Below, in pieces: positions 24,232-32,416 of a stretch of 37,543 bases of DNA. The position numbers and the translations under genes are program-made. The first letter of the stretch is position 1. Each line of letters opens with the position of its first letter. The notes beneath the pieces are model-generated. The model was not told the DNA's origin. It saw only the letters and a program-made list of their open reading frames with translations, and ran no database searches. The stretch is from CAZZKG01 sp964654825 (GTDB taxonomy: Bacteria; Gemmatimonadota; CAZMKB01). The DNA is taken from contig CAZZKG010000035.1 of assembly GCA_964654825.1 (NCBI GenBank), positions 1 through 37,543 of the forward strand, in the 5' to 3' direction.

Positions 24232-26040
24232 ATGACGATTATTCCGAATACCAGGATCACCAGGTTACTTGTTCTCGCCTCCCTTGTCGTCCTGTCCTCA
24301 CCCGGGGACCTCCAATCAGGATGGGACGTAAGAAAGATGCTGACGGAGGGAATGCGTATAAAAGTCGAGGGGAAGCAGAGAGGAGAGAGACTGTTCGAAG
24401 CAGATGAAATCGAGTTGAAGGGAGATACATCAGAAAAATACAGTCTGGAGGGAATAATCCGGAAACTCGATCTGCAGGAAGGGTTCATCGACATTGCGGG
24501 GTTTTCCGTCGCGGTCACCCCCGGGACACCGGTATGTGCGGCTGATGCAGATACTCTATCGGCTTCCTCGATCGATATCGGCATGAGGGTCAATATTGAA
24601 TTGACAATAAACGGTTCACGTCTGATGGCTTCCACGATAACAGAACTCGATTCGCGTGATCAGGATGTCGAGATCAAAGCTCCGATAGAACACCTCGTCA
24701 TCCACGGCAAAAACCGCATGGAGATCATCCTGCTCAACAGACGGTTCCTGTGTGATGAGAATACGCAGTTCTACGATCCCGACAAGAACAGGGTTTCTGT
24801 CGACTACTTCGAGCTCGACATCTACAACCGGCTGGTCGATAACGACGATGAAAGACCGGCAAGCCGACTTGCTATCAGCGATCTCGTGGTTGTGGGCGGT
24901 GAATTTCAGGTGGATTTGATCCCCGAACGTAATTATGACCTGGACGAAGCGATGGGGGAAGACATTGTTTTTTCGAAAGTTTCAACGATCCTCGAACTTT
25001 CCTCCAGGCCCACCTCGGAATTCGATCTCTTTTTCAAGATGGCTGCCCAGGAGCCGATGAGTGAATTCGATCCGTTTCACCCAAACAGAAGTGAAGGTAA
25101 TATCCGTCTCGCCGAAGCATATGTCCTGTGGCGAGATGTTTTTACCCGGCGGCTCGGACTGAAAATCGGTCGCCAGGACTTCGATGAGAAGCGGGAGTGG
25201 CTCTATGATGAAAATCTGGACGCCGTTCGCTTCTTCCTGAACCTGGATCCTCTGCTGGTTGAAATGTCAGCGAGTACCAATTTCTCGGAGAATACGGAGA
25301 GTGACAAGGGAGTGGTCAATTACATTCTCTACGGTGCTTACGAAATGAACCACAGAAGGACCTTCGCAGCTTACGTCATACACAGAGAAGACGATGATCC
25401 ATTTATAAATTTCAATCGCAGATGGTACGGTCTAAGGTCGTTCGGCGATGTCGGAAAATCACTGGAATACTGGATGGAGCTGTCATTGCTGCGGGGAGAG
25501 AGGAGGGGCAGGAAACTAAGCTCGGGCGCCATCGACATCGGATTCACCGCCCGGCTCAGAAAACTTGCTTTCGAGCCGTCCCTCACCATGGGGTACGCAT
25601 ACGGAACCGGCGATGACAACCTCGGGGACATGGTCGACGGCAATTTCCGGCAGACCGGTTTCGACGACGATAACGACAAGTTCAACGGTGTGAGCAGCTT
25701 CAAATACTTCGGCGAGGTGCTGGATCCGGAACTCAGCAACCTCAGAGTAGTCACATTCGGTATCGGTTCGAGATGGTCGGAAAACGGATCGGTCGATGTC
25801 ATCTACCACGTCTATCGACAGGACAGGCCGGAAAACAAGCTGCACGGCTCCGATCTATTGATCGAACCGAACGGGAACAGCAAAGCCATAGGAGATGAGA
25901 TCGACCTCGTGCTGGGTTACGAAAAACTGTGGAACATCGACCTGAAACTGATCGTGGGTTTCTTCAGACCCGGCCCGGCCTTCAGCCCCTTCACCGATAC
26001 CGCCTCGCGCACCAGGTTTCAGATCGAGTACAATTTTTAA
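24232..26040 (+). CDS. AlgE-like outer-membrane beta-barrel with N-terminal DUF5666-like module
   Basis: A 602-aa protein with a signal peptide (about 1-28). Residues about 30-225 are repeats of a small beta module (LTEGMRIKVEGKQRGERLFEAD..., YSLEGIIRKLDLQEG..., IDIGMRVNIELTINGSRLMAS...). From about 235 the sequence turns into alternating strands with the hallmarks of the alginate-export porin family: LRLAEAYVLWRDVF-like text around residue 295, RLGLKIGRQDFDEKREWLYD, DAVRFFLNLDPLLVEMS, and a final TRFQIEYNF ending in Phe as outer-membrane barrels do. It probably forms the exit channel of the glycan cluster. It lies 16 nt after the phosphatase-like lipoprotein and shares its module. No clear Shine-Dalgarno site precedes ATG 24232. 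Confidence 0.85.
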   Translation: MTIIPNTRITRLLVLASLVVLSSPGDLQSGWDVRKMLTEGMRIKVEGKQRGERLFEADEIELKGDTSEKYSLEGIIRKLDLQEGFIDIAGFSVAVTPGTPVCAADADTLSASSIDIGMRVNIELTINGSRLMASTITELDSRDQDVEIKAPIEHLVIHGKNRMEIILLNRRFLCDENTQFYDPDKNRVSVDYFELDIYNRLVDNDDERPASRLAISDLVVVGGEFQVDLIPERNYDLDEAMGEDIVFSKVSTILELSSRPTSEFDLFFKMAAQEPMSEFDPFHPNRSEGNIRLAEAYVLWRDVFTRRLGLKIGRQDFDEKREWLYDENLDAVRFFLNLDPLLVEMSASTNFSENTESDKGVVNYILYGAYEMNHRRTFAAYVIHREDDDPFINFNRRWYGLRSFGDVGKSLEYWMELSLLRGERRGRKLSSGAIDIGFTARLRKLAFEPSLTMGYAYGTGDDNLGDMVDGNFRQTGFDDDNDKFNGVSSFKYFGEVLDPELSNLRVVTFGIGSRWSENGSVDVIYHVYRQDRPENKLHGSDLLIEPNGNSKAIGDEIDLVLGYEKLWNIDLKLIVGFFRPGPAFSPFTDTASRTRFQIEYNF

Positions 26041-26082
26041 CTATTACAAGACTCTTTGTTTGATTGTGATCATGAGTGGGCG

Positions 26083-26097
26083 TGGCACATTTTTCGC
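26083..26097 (+). promoter_or_regulatory. Candidate sigma-54 promoter of the efflux operon
   Basis: TGGCAC at 26083-26088, five bases, then TCGC at 26094-26097; GG and GC are 12 bp apart and one base deviates from consensus. The expected start is near 26109, leaving a leader of about 113 nt that contains the TATCTGA inverted repeat. No strong housekeeping promoter was seen for this operon. Confidence 0.6.
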
Positions 26098-26170
26098 GCT
26101 CTTTCAATTAAACACGGTACCTCCTCATTGAGATACCGATAGGAACAAATGAGAGTCACCGATGTATTCA

Positions 26171-26208
26171 TATCTGAAATTTTCTGATTTCAGATAGTAC
26201 TATCTGAG
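26171..26208 (+). repeat. Inverted repeat TATCTGAAA/TTTCAGATA plus a third half-site in the efflux leader
   Basis: A perfect 9-bp inverted repeat: 26171-26179 and 26188-26196 with an 8-bp centre. A third copy of the half-site (TATCTGAG) follows at 26201-26208, 14 bp before the TolC-like start. It lies downstream of the predicted sigma-54 start, so it could be a repressor operator or, as RNA, a hairpin near the ribosome site. No T run follows, so a simple terminator is unlikely. Confidence 0.6.
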
Positions 26209-26221
26209 AGAATTAAGATCA

Positions 26222-27487
26222 ATGCAGCGTTTTTATTCCATTCTCTTCATATTTTCAGTTTTTTCTCCATCATTATACTCACAGGACGGGCAATATCTTT
26301 CTGTAAAGGATTGTCTCAACAGAGCACGAGAGTCGAGTTTTCGTCTTCAGGAACAGCATCAAAAAACAGTCCTGGCACAGAGCATGTATCATGAATAACG
26401 TTCGCGCTCGTTACCGCAAGTTTTTGCTGACATCGGGCAGAATCAATTCCTCCTTGTCCCCTATCATTTCCGTCAGCAGTGGACACTTCTCACAGCGGAC
26501 TGGCCGCTGGGTGACTGGCTGCTAAGAACATCCGCAGCCACACAAAATCAGGCGTTGGCAGCAGAAATACTGGAAGATCAAACTCGCATCGATGTTGATC
26601 GCCGTGTGATCCTGTTGTATGTAGGAATACTGCAAAAGCAGGTTCAACTCGATCTTCTCGATAAGAAACGGGAATTGCTCGACATGCACCGTGATGTTTC
26701 ACATGCTCTGTGGGAAGCCGGTACTCGCTCGCAACTCGATGTGCTCCAGACAGAATCGGAGATCATCCACCTTGGCGAACAATCGACCGAAATCGAGATG
26801 GCAAAGGACAATCTGCTCCAGGAGATGGCCCGACTCATCGGATGGACGGATTTTCGATCTTTGCGGATACAGCCCTTGCAATTAGACCGGATCATCAACC
26901 ATACATCATGTTCGATAACGGAAGAAGTGCTGGCGGGTAATCCGCTCCTTCAATCACTGGATTTTCAAATCAAAGGACAGCGTCTCCACCTTCGTTCAGT
27001 CCGTGCGTCTCAACTGCCTCATCTCACCCTGACGGGCGGCTATACCGCCGATGCCGATCCCACGGGAGATGGAAATTACTGGATTCTCGGAGCCGGTATG
27101 AATATTCCGCTCTTTCGTTGGGGTGTGGTGAAGCATCAGAGAGAAGAGGCCCAGGCCGAATTGAATTCACTCGAGTTCCAGAGGAGTGTGGTAGAACGCG
27201 AATACGGAATTCAGCTGGAGCAGACGATTCAACGCATGAAAAAGCTCAAGGACACTCGGGATTTACAGAAAAAACGCCTGGACATTACCCAAAAAGCCTT
27301 TCAATTTGCCGAAGTGAATTACTCGGCCGGCCTGATCAGTAACCTGGAATATCTTACTGCCGAGGAACAGCATACGGAAACGCAAATCGCCATCCAGAAG
27401 ACCTTGTTGGAATATGTGGTGAACCTGATCGAATTCTATGCCGTATCGAATCAGATGGATAAATTGACGATTCCCGGGGTGGAATAA
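26222..27487 (+). pseudogene. TolC-family outer-membrane factor interrupted by an in-frame TAA
   Basis: Outer-membrane efflux protein of a tripartite pump, about 421 codons. From ATG 26222 the frame gives a signal peptide (RFYSILFIFSVFSPSLYSQ) and the TolC opening LSVKDCLNRARESSFRLQEQHQK. It meets TAA at 26396-26398 (codon 59), then continues in the same frame with RSRSLPQVFADIGQN, the normal next TolC segment, and stays open to 27487 with the usual long coiled-coil helices and the second repeat (LHLRSVRASQLPHLTLTGGYTAD). There is no frameshift. The stop lies where a helix residue is expected. Explanations are recent inactivation, an assembly error or read-through. Internal starts such as TTG 26555 would lack the signal peptide. 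Confidence 0.85.
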
Positions 27488-27530
27488 TCCGAGGAAGTTG
27501 ATCATAACGCATACGACTGAAAGGACGACA

Positions 27531-28460
27531 ATGATGAGAAAGACAATTCTATTCATCGCATTCGCGCTCTCGACTTCTACCTCATGCAGGCAAGGAAATT
27601 CTGATTGTCCACCGGATGTAACCACTCCACTTCTTCATATAAAAATCGCTCGTGTTCTTCGTACCGACATGGCGGATACCGTTCGTATTTATGGCGAAGT
27701 GCGATTACGACGAGAAACAGAGTTGGCATCTCAATTCGATGGAAGACTGGCTGATTGTTCACTCCTTCTCGGAGATCGTGTCACAAGAGGAGAGCAGGTC
27801 GGTACCATTATTCCCGCCACGAGGGAAGCGTTACTGCAGGTCATGGATCGGATCAACATCGCTAACCGTCCCCCGCTGGAACAGCAGATCAAAGCAATCC
27901 CACTCTCCAGCCCGATGGACGGAATTGTTCTCGATGTCGTACACCACAGCGGTGACGTCGTACAGAAAGGTGAACCAATCCTGCACATCGGAGACCTGAG
28001 CAAGTTGGATGTCCATGGAGATCTGCCCGTGCGATACCTCCCTCTCATCCATGGAGAAAAATCCCTGGGAGTCGAATTTGTCGATTACCCCCACCAACCG
28101 ATGACGCTGCCGATCGAGGCCGTATCCGGCGAAGTCGACGAGCTCAAACAGACAGTGGCTGTACGACTCGGTCTGGATAATCCAACCGGAGAATTCCGCA
28201 CCGGGATGAGGGTTCGGATGTATTTCCCGGGGAAAACACATGAAGCCACCCTGGTGATACCTCGAGAAGCACTCCTGGAAGAAGAAGGGGTTTTCAGCAC
28301 ATTCGTCGTGAAATCCAACAGAGTGGAAAAACGGCTTCTCGAAGTTGGTATCCTGCAAGGTGACCGTTCAGAGATTCTCTCCGGCTTGAAGGAAAACGAG
28401 GAAGTCGTTACTCAGAAAGCATACTCGCTGGTAGATGGGGCGGAGGTAATTATCGATTGA
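27531..28460 (+). CDS. RND efflux periplasmic adaptor lipoprotein (HlyD/AcrA family)
   Basis: A 309-aa membrane-fusion protein joining an RND pump to its TolC channel across the periplasm. The signal peptide ends at a lipobox (ALSTSTSC). The two lipoyl half-motifs appear as EVRLRRETELASQFDGRLADCSLLLGDRVTRGEQVGTI and IPLSSPMDGIVLDVVHHSGDVVQKGEPILHIGDLSKL, with only a short helical hairpin between. The beta-barrel and membrane-proximal parts follow (GEFRTGMRVRMYF, LVIPREALLEEEGVFSTFVV, EVVTQKAYSLVDGAEV). ATG 27531 has AAGG about 6 nt upstream; an in-frame TTG exists at 27498. It is the only intact gene of the three, lying between two interrupted ones. Its stop overlaps the next start as TTGA. 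Confidence 0.92.
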   Translation: MMRKTILFIAFALSTSTSCRQGNSDCPPDVTTPLLHIKIARVLRTDMADTVRIYGEVRLRRETELASQFDGRLADCSLLLGDRVTRGEQVGTIIPATREALLQVMDRINIANRPPLEQQIKAIPLSSPMDGIVLDVVHHSGDVVQKGEPILHIGDLSKLDVHGDLPVRYLPLIHGEKSLGVEFVDYPHQPMTLPIEAVSGEVDELKQTVAVRLGLDNPTGEFRTGMRVRMYFPGKTHEATLVIPREALLEEEGVFSTFVVKSNRVEKRLLEVGILQGDRSEILSGLKENEEVVTQKAYSLVDGAEVIID

Positions 28461-31400
28461 AAACATTGTCCCGTTTCGCCGTCGAAAACAAACGTGCTTT
28501 TATCTTCTGCGCATTGTTTCTCTCCTTGATCGGCTTTTATCTGATCTATCAAATTCCCGAAGGCGTCTTTCCGGATGCCACATTTCCACGTATTGCGGTC
28601 ATGGTCGATTTCGGTCTGGCACCGCTCAAAGAAATGGAGATGGAAATCGTCAAACCCATCGAAGAAGCGGTGATGATGGTCCCGGGTGTTCGTCTCGTCA
28701 GGTCTTCGATCAGTCGTGGTTCGGCGGAGATAAATATCGATTTCATGTGACACGAAGACATGTTCCGGGCTTTCCAACTGGTTCAAGCTCAGGTCAGCGG
28801 CATCCAGAGCCAGCTTCCCTCCGGAGTACAGCTCGAGGTGCGGCGTTTCACGACCAGCACCTATCCGGTAGCGGGATACAGTCTGTACTCCGACAAATTA
28901 AACCTGCTTGAACTGCGGGATCTTGCCATCTACACCATTCGTCCACAGTTGGCCAGCATCCCGGGAGTTTTCAATATCGAGGTCACGGGTGGCCACCAAC
29001 GGGAATACTGGGTCAATCTCGATCCCGAGAAGGTAACAGCTCGCCACCTGGACTACAGGCAGATCGAGGAAGCGCTCGTGAACAGCAATTCCCTCAAGTA
29101 TGTCGGCCGCCTCAACGAAGACAACAAACTCTATCTGAATATATCCGACAATCGGTTTGTCGATATCGCCGACGTGAAGAGCACCGTTGTCTCGAGACGT
29201 GGCGTTACACCAATCTACCTGTCGGACGTTGCCACGGTGGAGCCGGCAATCAAGGAGACATTCATATCCTGCGAGAGCAACCGGAAACAGACAATCCTTC
29301 TCACAGTGATCAAACAGCCCGGTACGAATGCCGTCTCCATCATGAAGGAAGTAGAAAAACGCTGGGAAACGCTCAAAACTGCTCTGCCAAAAGATGTGGA
29401 GGTACGAAAGTGGTATGACATGACGGATTTCATCCGTCGGTCCATAGGCAGTGTTCGAGATGCCATTCTCCTAGGTGCTCTGCTCACGATAATCATTCTG
29501 CTTCTGTTTTTACGTCGCATTCGCATCACGCTCGTGACAGCCGCGATCATACCCGTCGCCCTGTCGATCAGTTTCATCTTCATCAGACTGCTGGGCATGA
29601 GCTTGAACCTCATGAGCCTGGGTGGACTTGCGGCAGCCATAGTGATTTTAGTGGACAATGCCATTGTCGTGGTCGAGAACGTCGAGCGTTTTTTAGAGCA
29701 GGGCATCCCACGGACACAGGCCGTGACCCAGGCCACCAGCGAGATCATCGCGCCTCTCCTGGGAGCTACCCTGACGACGCTCGTAGTGTTCATTCCTCTG
29801 GTCTTCTTGACCGGAGTTCCCGGCATTTTTTTCCGCGCTCTGGCCGCCACGCTTGCACTGGCCACAGCGGTATCCATGCTGCTGGCGGTGTTCCTGACTC
29901 CTGCTCTCTCTGTGGTGTTCGTCTCCGTGAAGAAACAGATTCCGGGAAAAGTGATGCCGCACCTCATCAAGCTTCAGCAGGCAGTGTTGAAAACAGGCAT
30001 ACGAAGACCGGTTATCGTCTATGTCCCGGTCATCTTCCTGGCTCTCGTCGCCGTTGTTTCCTACAGGCGTATTCCCAGCGGTTTTCTCCCCGAGTGGGAT
30101 GAAGGCACTATCGTGCTGGACTACCTTGCACCACCCGGAAGCTCGATCGAGAGTACGAAAAGTATGATCGAGGGTATCTCCGACTATATCCTCACCATTC
30201 CAGGAGTGAAAATCTATTCACTGCGGACAGGCCGCAGTCTGGCCCACCCCCGCACGCACGCCAACGACGGGGATTTCGTGATCAATTTGAAGAAAGGACA
30301 CGAACGATCATCGTTTGAGATCATGGATGATCTTCGGCGGTTTATTTCAAAAACGGAACCCCGCCTCGACCCGCAAATATATCAGGTACTGCCTGACAGA
30401 CTCAATGATCTGAGTGGAGAGATCGCACCCATTGTCATCAAGGTCTTCGGCAAGAACCTTCCTCTCATACAGCACATTGCCGATCAGATTTCCGATTCTC
30501 TCGAGGCTATCCCGAATGTTGTGGATGTCTATCCGGGATTCGCCCGAAGCGAACCTGAACTCACGATCCGAGTGAAAGCCGAAGCTGCCAGTAGATATAG
30601 CGCGTCCGTGGAAGATATCAGCGCTGGAATACGGATGGCGCTCTGGGGAGACGTGGCGACCGAGATGATGGAGGGTTTGAAAATGATCCCCATTCGCGTA
30701 CGTTATCCCAAGGAGGATTTCCAACACGCAGAGAACATACGCCGCCTTCCTGTGTATCTGGCTTCCATCGACAGGGTCTTGACACTGGAAGAGGTAGCGG
30801 ATATCGAAAAGGTTCAGGGGAAGACCGACATCGATCATGAAAACCTGAGCCAGGTAATCAATGTAAAAGCCCACATCTCCGGGCGGGATCTCGGGAGCAT
30901 CGTTGATGACGTCAAAGTAATGCTCACCAAGATTCCCCTGCCGCCCGGCGTAACCGTACAGATCGGCGGGCAATACGAGAGCCAGCAACGGGCGTTCGGA
31001 GAACTGTTGCTGATTCTTGCTTTCGGAGTTTTGCTTGTATTCACGATATTGCTGTTCGAATTCAAATCCTTCCGGACATCCTGTGTCATCCTTTCAGGCA
31101 CCGTTCTCTCAGTAAGTGGAGTCTTCCTCATGCTCTGGATCACTCGAATCCCTCTTGACATTTCCGCATTCATGGGCATGATCATGATCATCGGCGTCGT
31201 CGTGAACAATGGAATTCTCCTCATCGATTATGCCGAGAAATACAGAAGGGAACAACCGGATGTGGCTCAGGCTCTCCTGACTGCAAGCCGGGTGCGGATG
31301 CGGCCCATCATGATGACAACACTGGCCACTATTTTCGCATTCCTACCACTGGCTCTCGCGATCGGTGAAGGCTCGGAAATGCTCCAGCCTCTCGCCGTAT

Positions 31401-31525
31401 CGATGATCGGGGGGATGAGCCTGTCCATGGTGCTTTCCCTCTTCGTGATTCCAGCGTTATACTGGGTAGTGAATCGCAAAGATATTTTTCAGGAGCAACT
31501 GCAAACTGCAAGCTCCAAAGGATGA
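28457..31525 (+). pseudogene. RND efflux transporter interrupted by an in-frame TGA at a Trp position
   Basis: Inner-membrane proton-driven exporter of the AcrB/CusA superfamily, about 1022 codons. TTG 28457 has GGAGG about 10 nt upstream and overlaps the adaptor stop as TTGA. The frame opens with a membrane helix and IPEGVFPDATFPRIAVMVDF, then stops at TGA 28748-28750 (codon 98) in SAEINIDFM-stop-HEDMFRAF, where homologues usually have Trp; TGG to TGA is one base change. The same frame then stays open for 924 codons with all later RND landmarks: VILVDNAIVVVENVERF in helix 4 (one Asp kept, the second is Asn), the second periplasmic domain and helices 7-12 with MIIGVVVNNGILLIDYAE. Other genes in the window stop at TGA, so a code change is unlikely. 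Recent decay, sequence error or read-through remain possible. Confidence 0.88.
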
Positions 31526-31597
31526 CACCATCAATGTCGATGAAACTGAAGTGAGAGTAATCGACTCGAACAACCCGCCATTCCTATAAAGAAGTAC

Positions 31598-31626
31598 TTG
31601 ACCGCCTCTTCCGGGAAATGTAAATT
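31598..31626 (+). promoter_or_regulatory. Housekeeping-sigma promoter of tRNA-Gly
   Basis: TTGACC at 31598-31603, 17 bp, TAAATT at 31621-31626. The expected start is near 31633, two bases before the mature tRNA 5' end, so almost no leader would need removal. Confidence 0.7.
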
Positions 31627-31634
31627 CTGATTGG

Positions 31635-31709
31635 GCGGGCGTAATTCAGTGGTAGAATGTCAGCTTCCCAAGCTGGACGTCGAGGGTTCGAGTCCCTTCG
31701 CCCGCTCCA
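31635..31709 (+). tRNA. tRNA-Gly(CCC)
   Basis: A complete cloverleaf. The acceptor GCGGGCG pairs with CGCCCGC. The anticodon stem TCAGC/GCTGG (one wobble) closes the loop TTCCCAA, giving anticodon CCC for GGG codons. The T arm is GAGGG-TTCGAGT-CCCTT. The discriminator is T and CCA is encoded. Confidence 0.95.
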
Positions 31710-31743
31710 GATCAGAGCGAACACCCTCTTGTACCGGAGACCG

Positions 31744-32334
31744 GTGATTCACTTTTTAAAACTCATCACATTCGTTCTGGCTCTTCTCCAGCTTTCGGTG
31801 TTCCCATCGAGATCACAGGAGATCATTCTGATTCCCAACAGTGACCGCTATCTGCATCGATCAGGAATCGTGAGGAGGGATCTCGCACACATTTTCGTAT
31901 CCTACTGCCCACGGAACATCCTCACGAAACTTTCGAAGGGAGTCACGGTACCTGATCCGGAAACCGATGAACCGGAGATCTGGAAATTCCTGAACACGAC
32001 CGGCATTCTGCCTGCTTTCAGCGACGGGCTCAATCATCCCTTTGACGAGGTCACCCGGAGCAACCTCGCCATCATTCTGCAAAAAGTCACCGGGTTACTC
32101 GCTTGCAGGAGAGAAGTAGGTGAAGCCTTACTCTCACCGACCGATCTCGACACATCCCGATACGACAGGCTCCCCATTCAAACGGTGCTGACAATTGGAC
32201 TGATGGATACCGACTCTCTCGGCAAATTTCGCCCTGATGAGATTGTCTCCGGCCCCGAGGCTGTCAGGGCTGTCACTTCACTCAGCAACTGTCTCACTGC
32301 AAACGGTAAGCCCCGGGATCAAAAAACTCCTTGA
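31744..32334 (+). CDS. Secreted protein with degenerate SLH-like repeats
   Basis: The open frame extends back into the tRNA-Gly gene, so the start must lie downstream. GTG 31744 with GGAG 4 nt upstream gives a 196-aa protein with a signal peptide (LKLITFVLALLQLSVFPSRSQ); TTG 31729 is an alternative. Three stretches resemble surface-layer homology motifs: YLHRSGIVRRDLAHIFVSYC; then LNTTGILPAFSDGLNHPFDEV followed by TRSNLAIILQKVTGL; then TIGLMDTDSLGKFRPDEI followed by VSGPEAVRAVTSL. The match to SLH (xGxxxxxxDGxFxPxxxxTRxE) is by eye and partial. A role in binding the cell wall or envelope glycan is inferred. The stop region overlaps the promoter of der. Confidence 0.65.
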   Translation: MIHFLKLITFVLALLQLSVFPSRSQEIILIPNSDRYLHRSGIVRRDLAHIFVSYCPRNILTKLSKGVTVPDPETDEPEIWKFLNTTGILPAFSDGLNHPFDEVTRSNLAIILQKVTGLLACRREVGEALLSPTDLDTSRYDRLPIQTVLTIGLMDTDSLGKFRPDEIVSGPEAVRAVTSLSNCLTANGKPRDQKTP

Positions 32335-32360
32335 CATTCAGCCCCCCGCATCGGTAACTT
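32331..32360 (+). promoter_or_regulatory. Probable promoter of the der-plsY-gpsA operon
   Basis: TTGACA at 32331-32336 (perfect) and TAACTT at 32355-32360 with an 18-bp spacer. The -35 overlaps the stop codon of the upstream gene. The start would fall near 32367, giving a leader of about 50 nt. Confidence 0.5.
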
Positions 32361-32416
32361 AATAATGTTTTGTAAGATAGCAGGTTATGCGGATAGTATT
32401 AAGTTCTACGTGAAAC

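Noticed and set aside
28748..28750. Genetic code in which TGA means Trp
   Set aside because: Many genes here end at TGA in conserved positions (for example pcm, xer, the TPR lipoprotein, surE-side genes), and no other TGA was seen inside a conserved frame.
31657..31743. N-terminal extension of the SLH-like protein into tRNA-Gly
   Set aside because: Those codons are tRNA sequence; the signal peptide begins only at about 31744.
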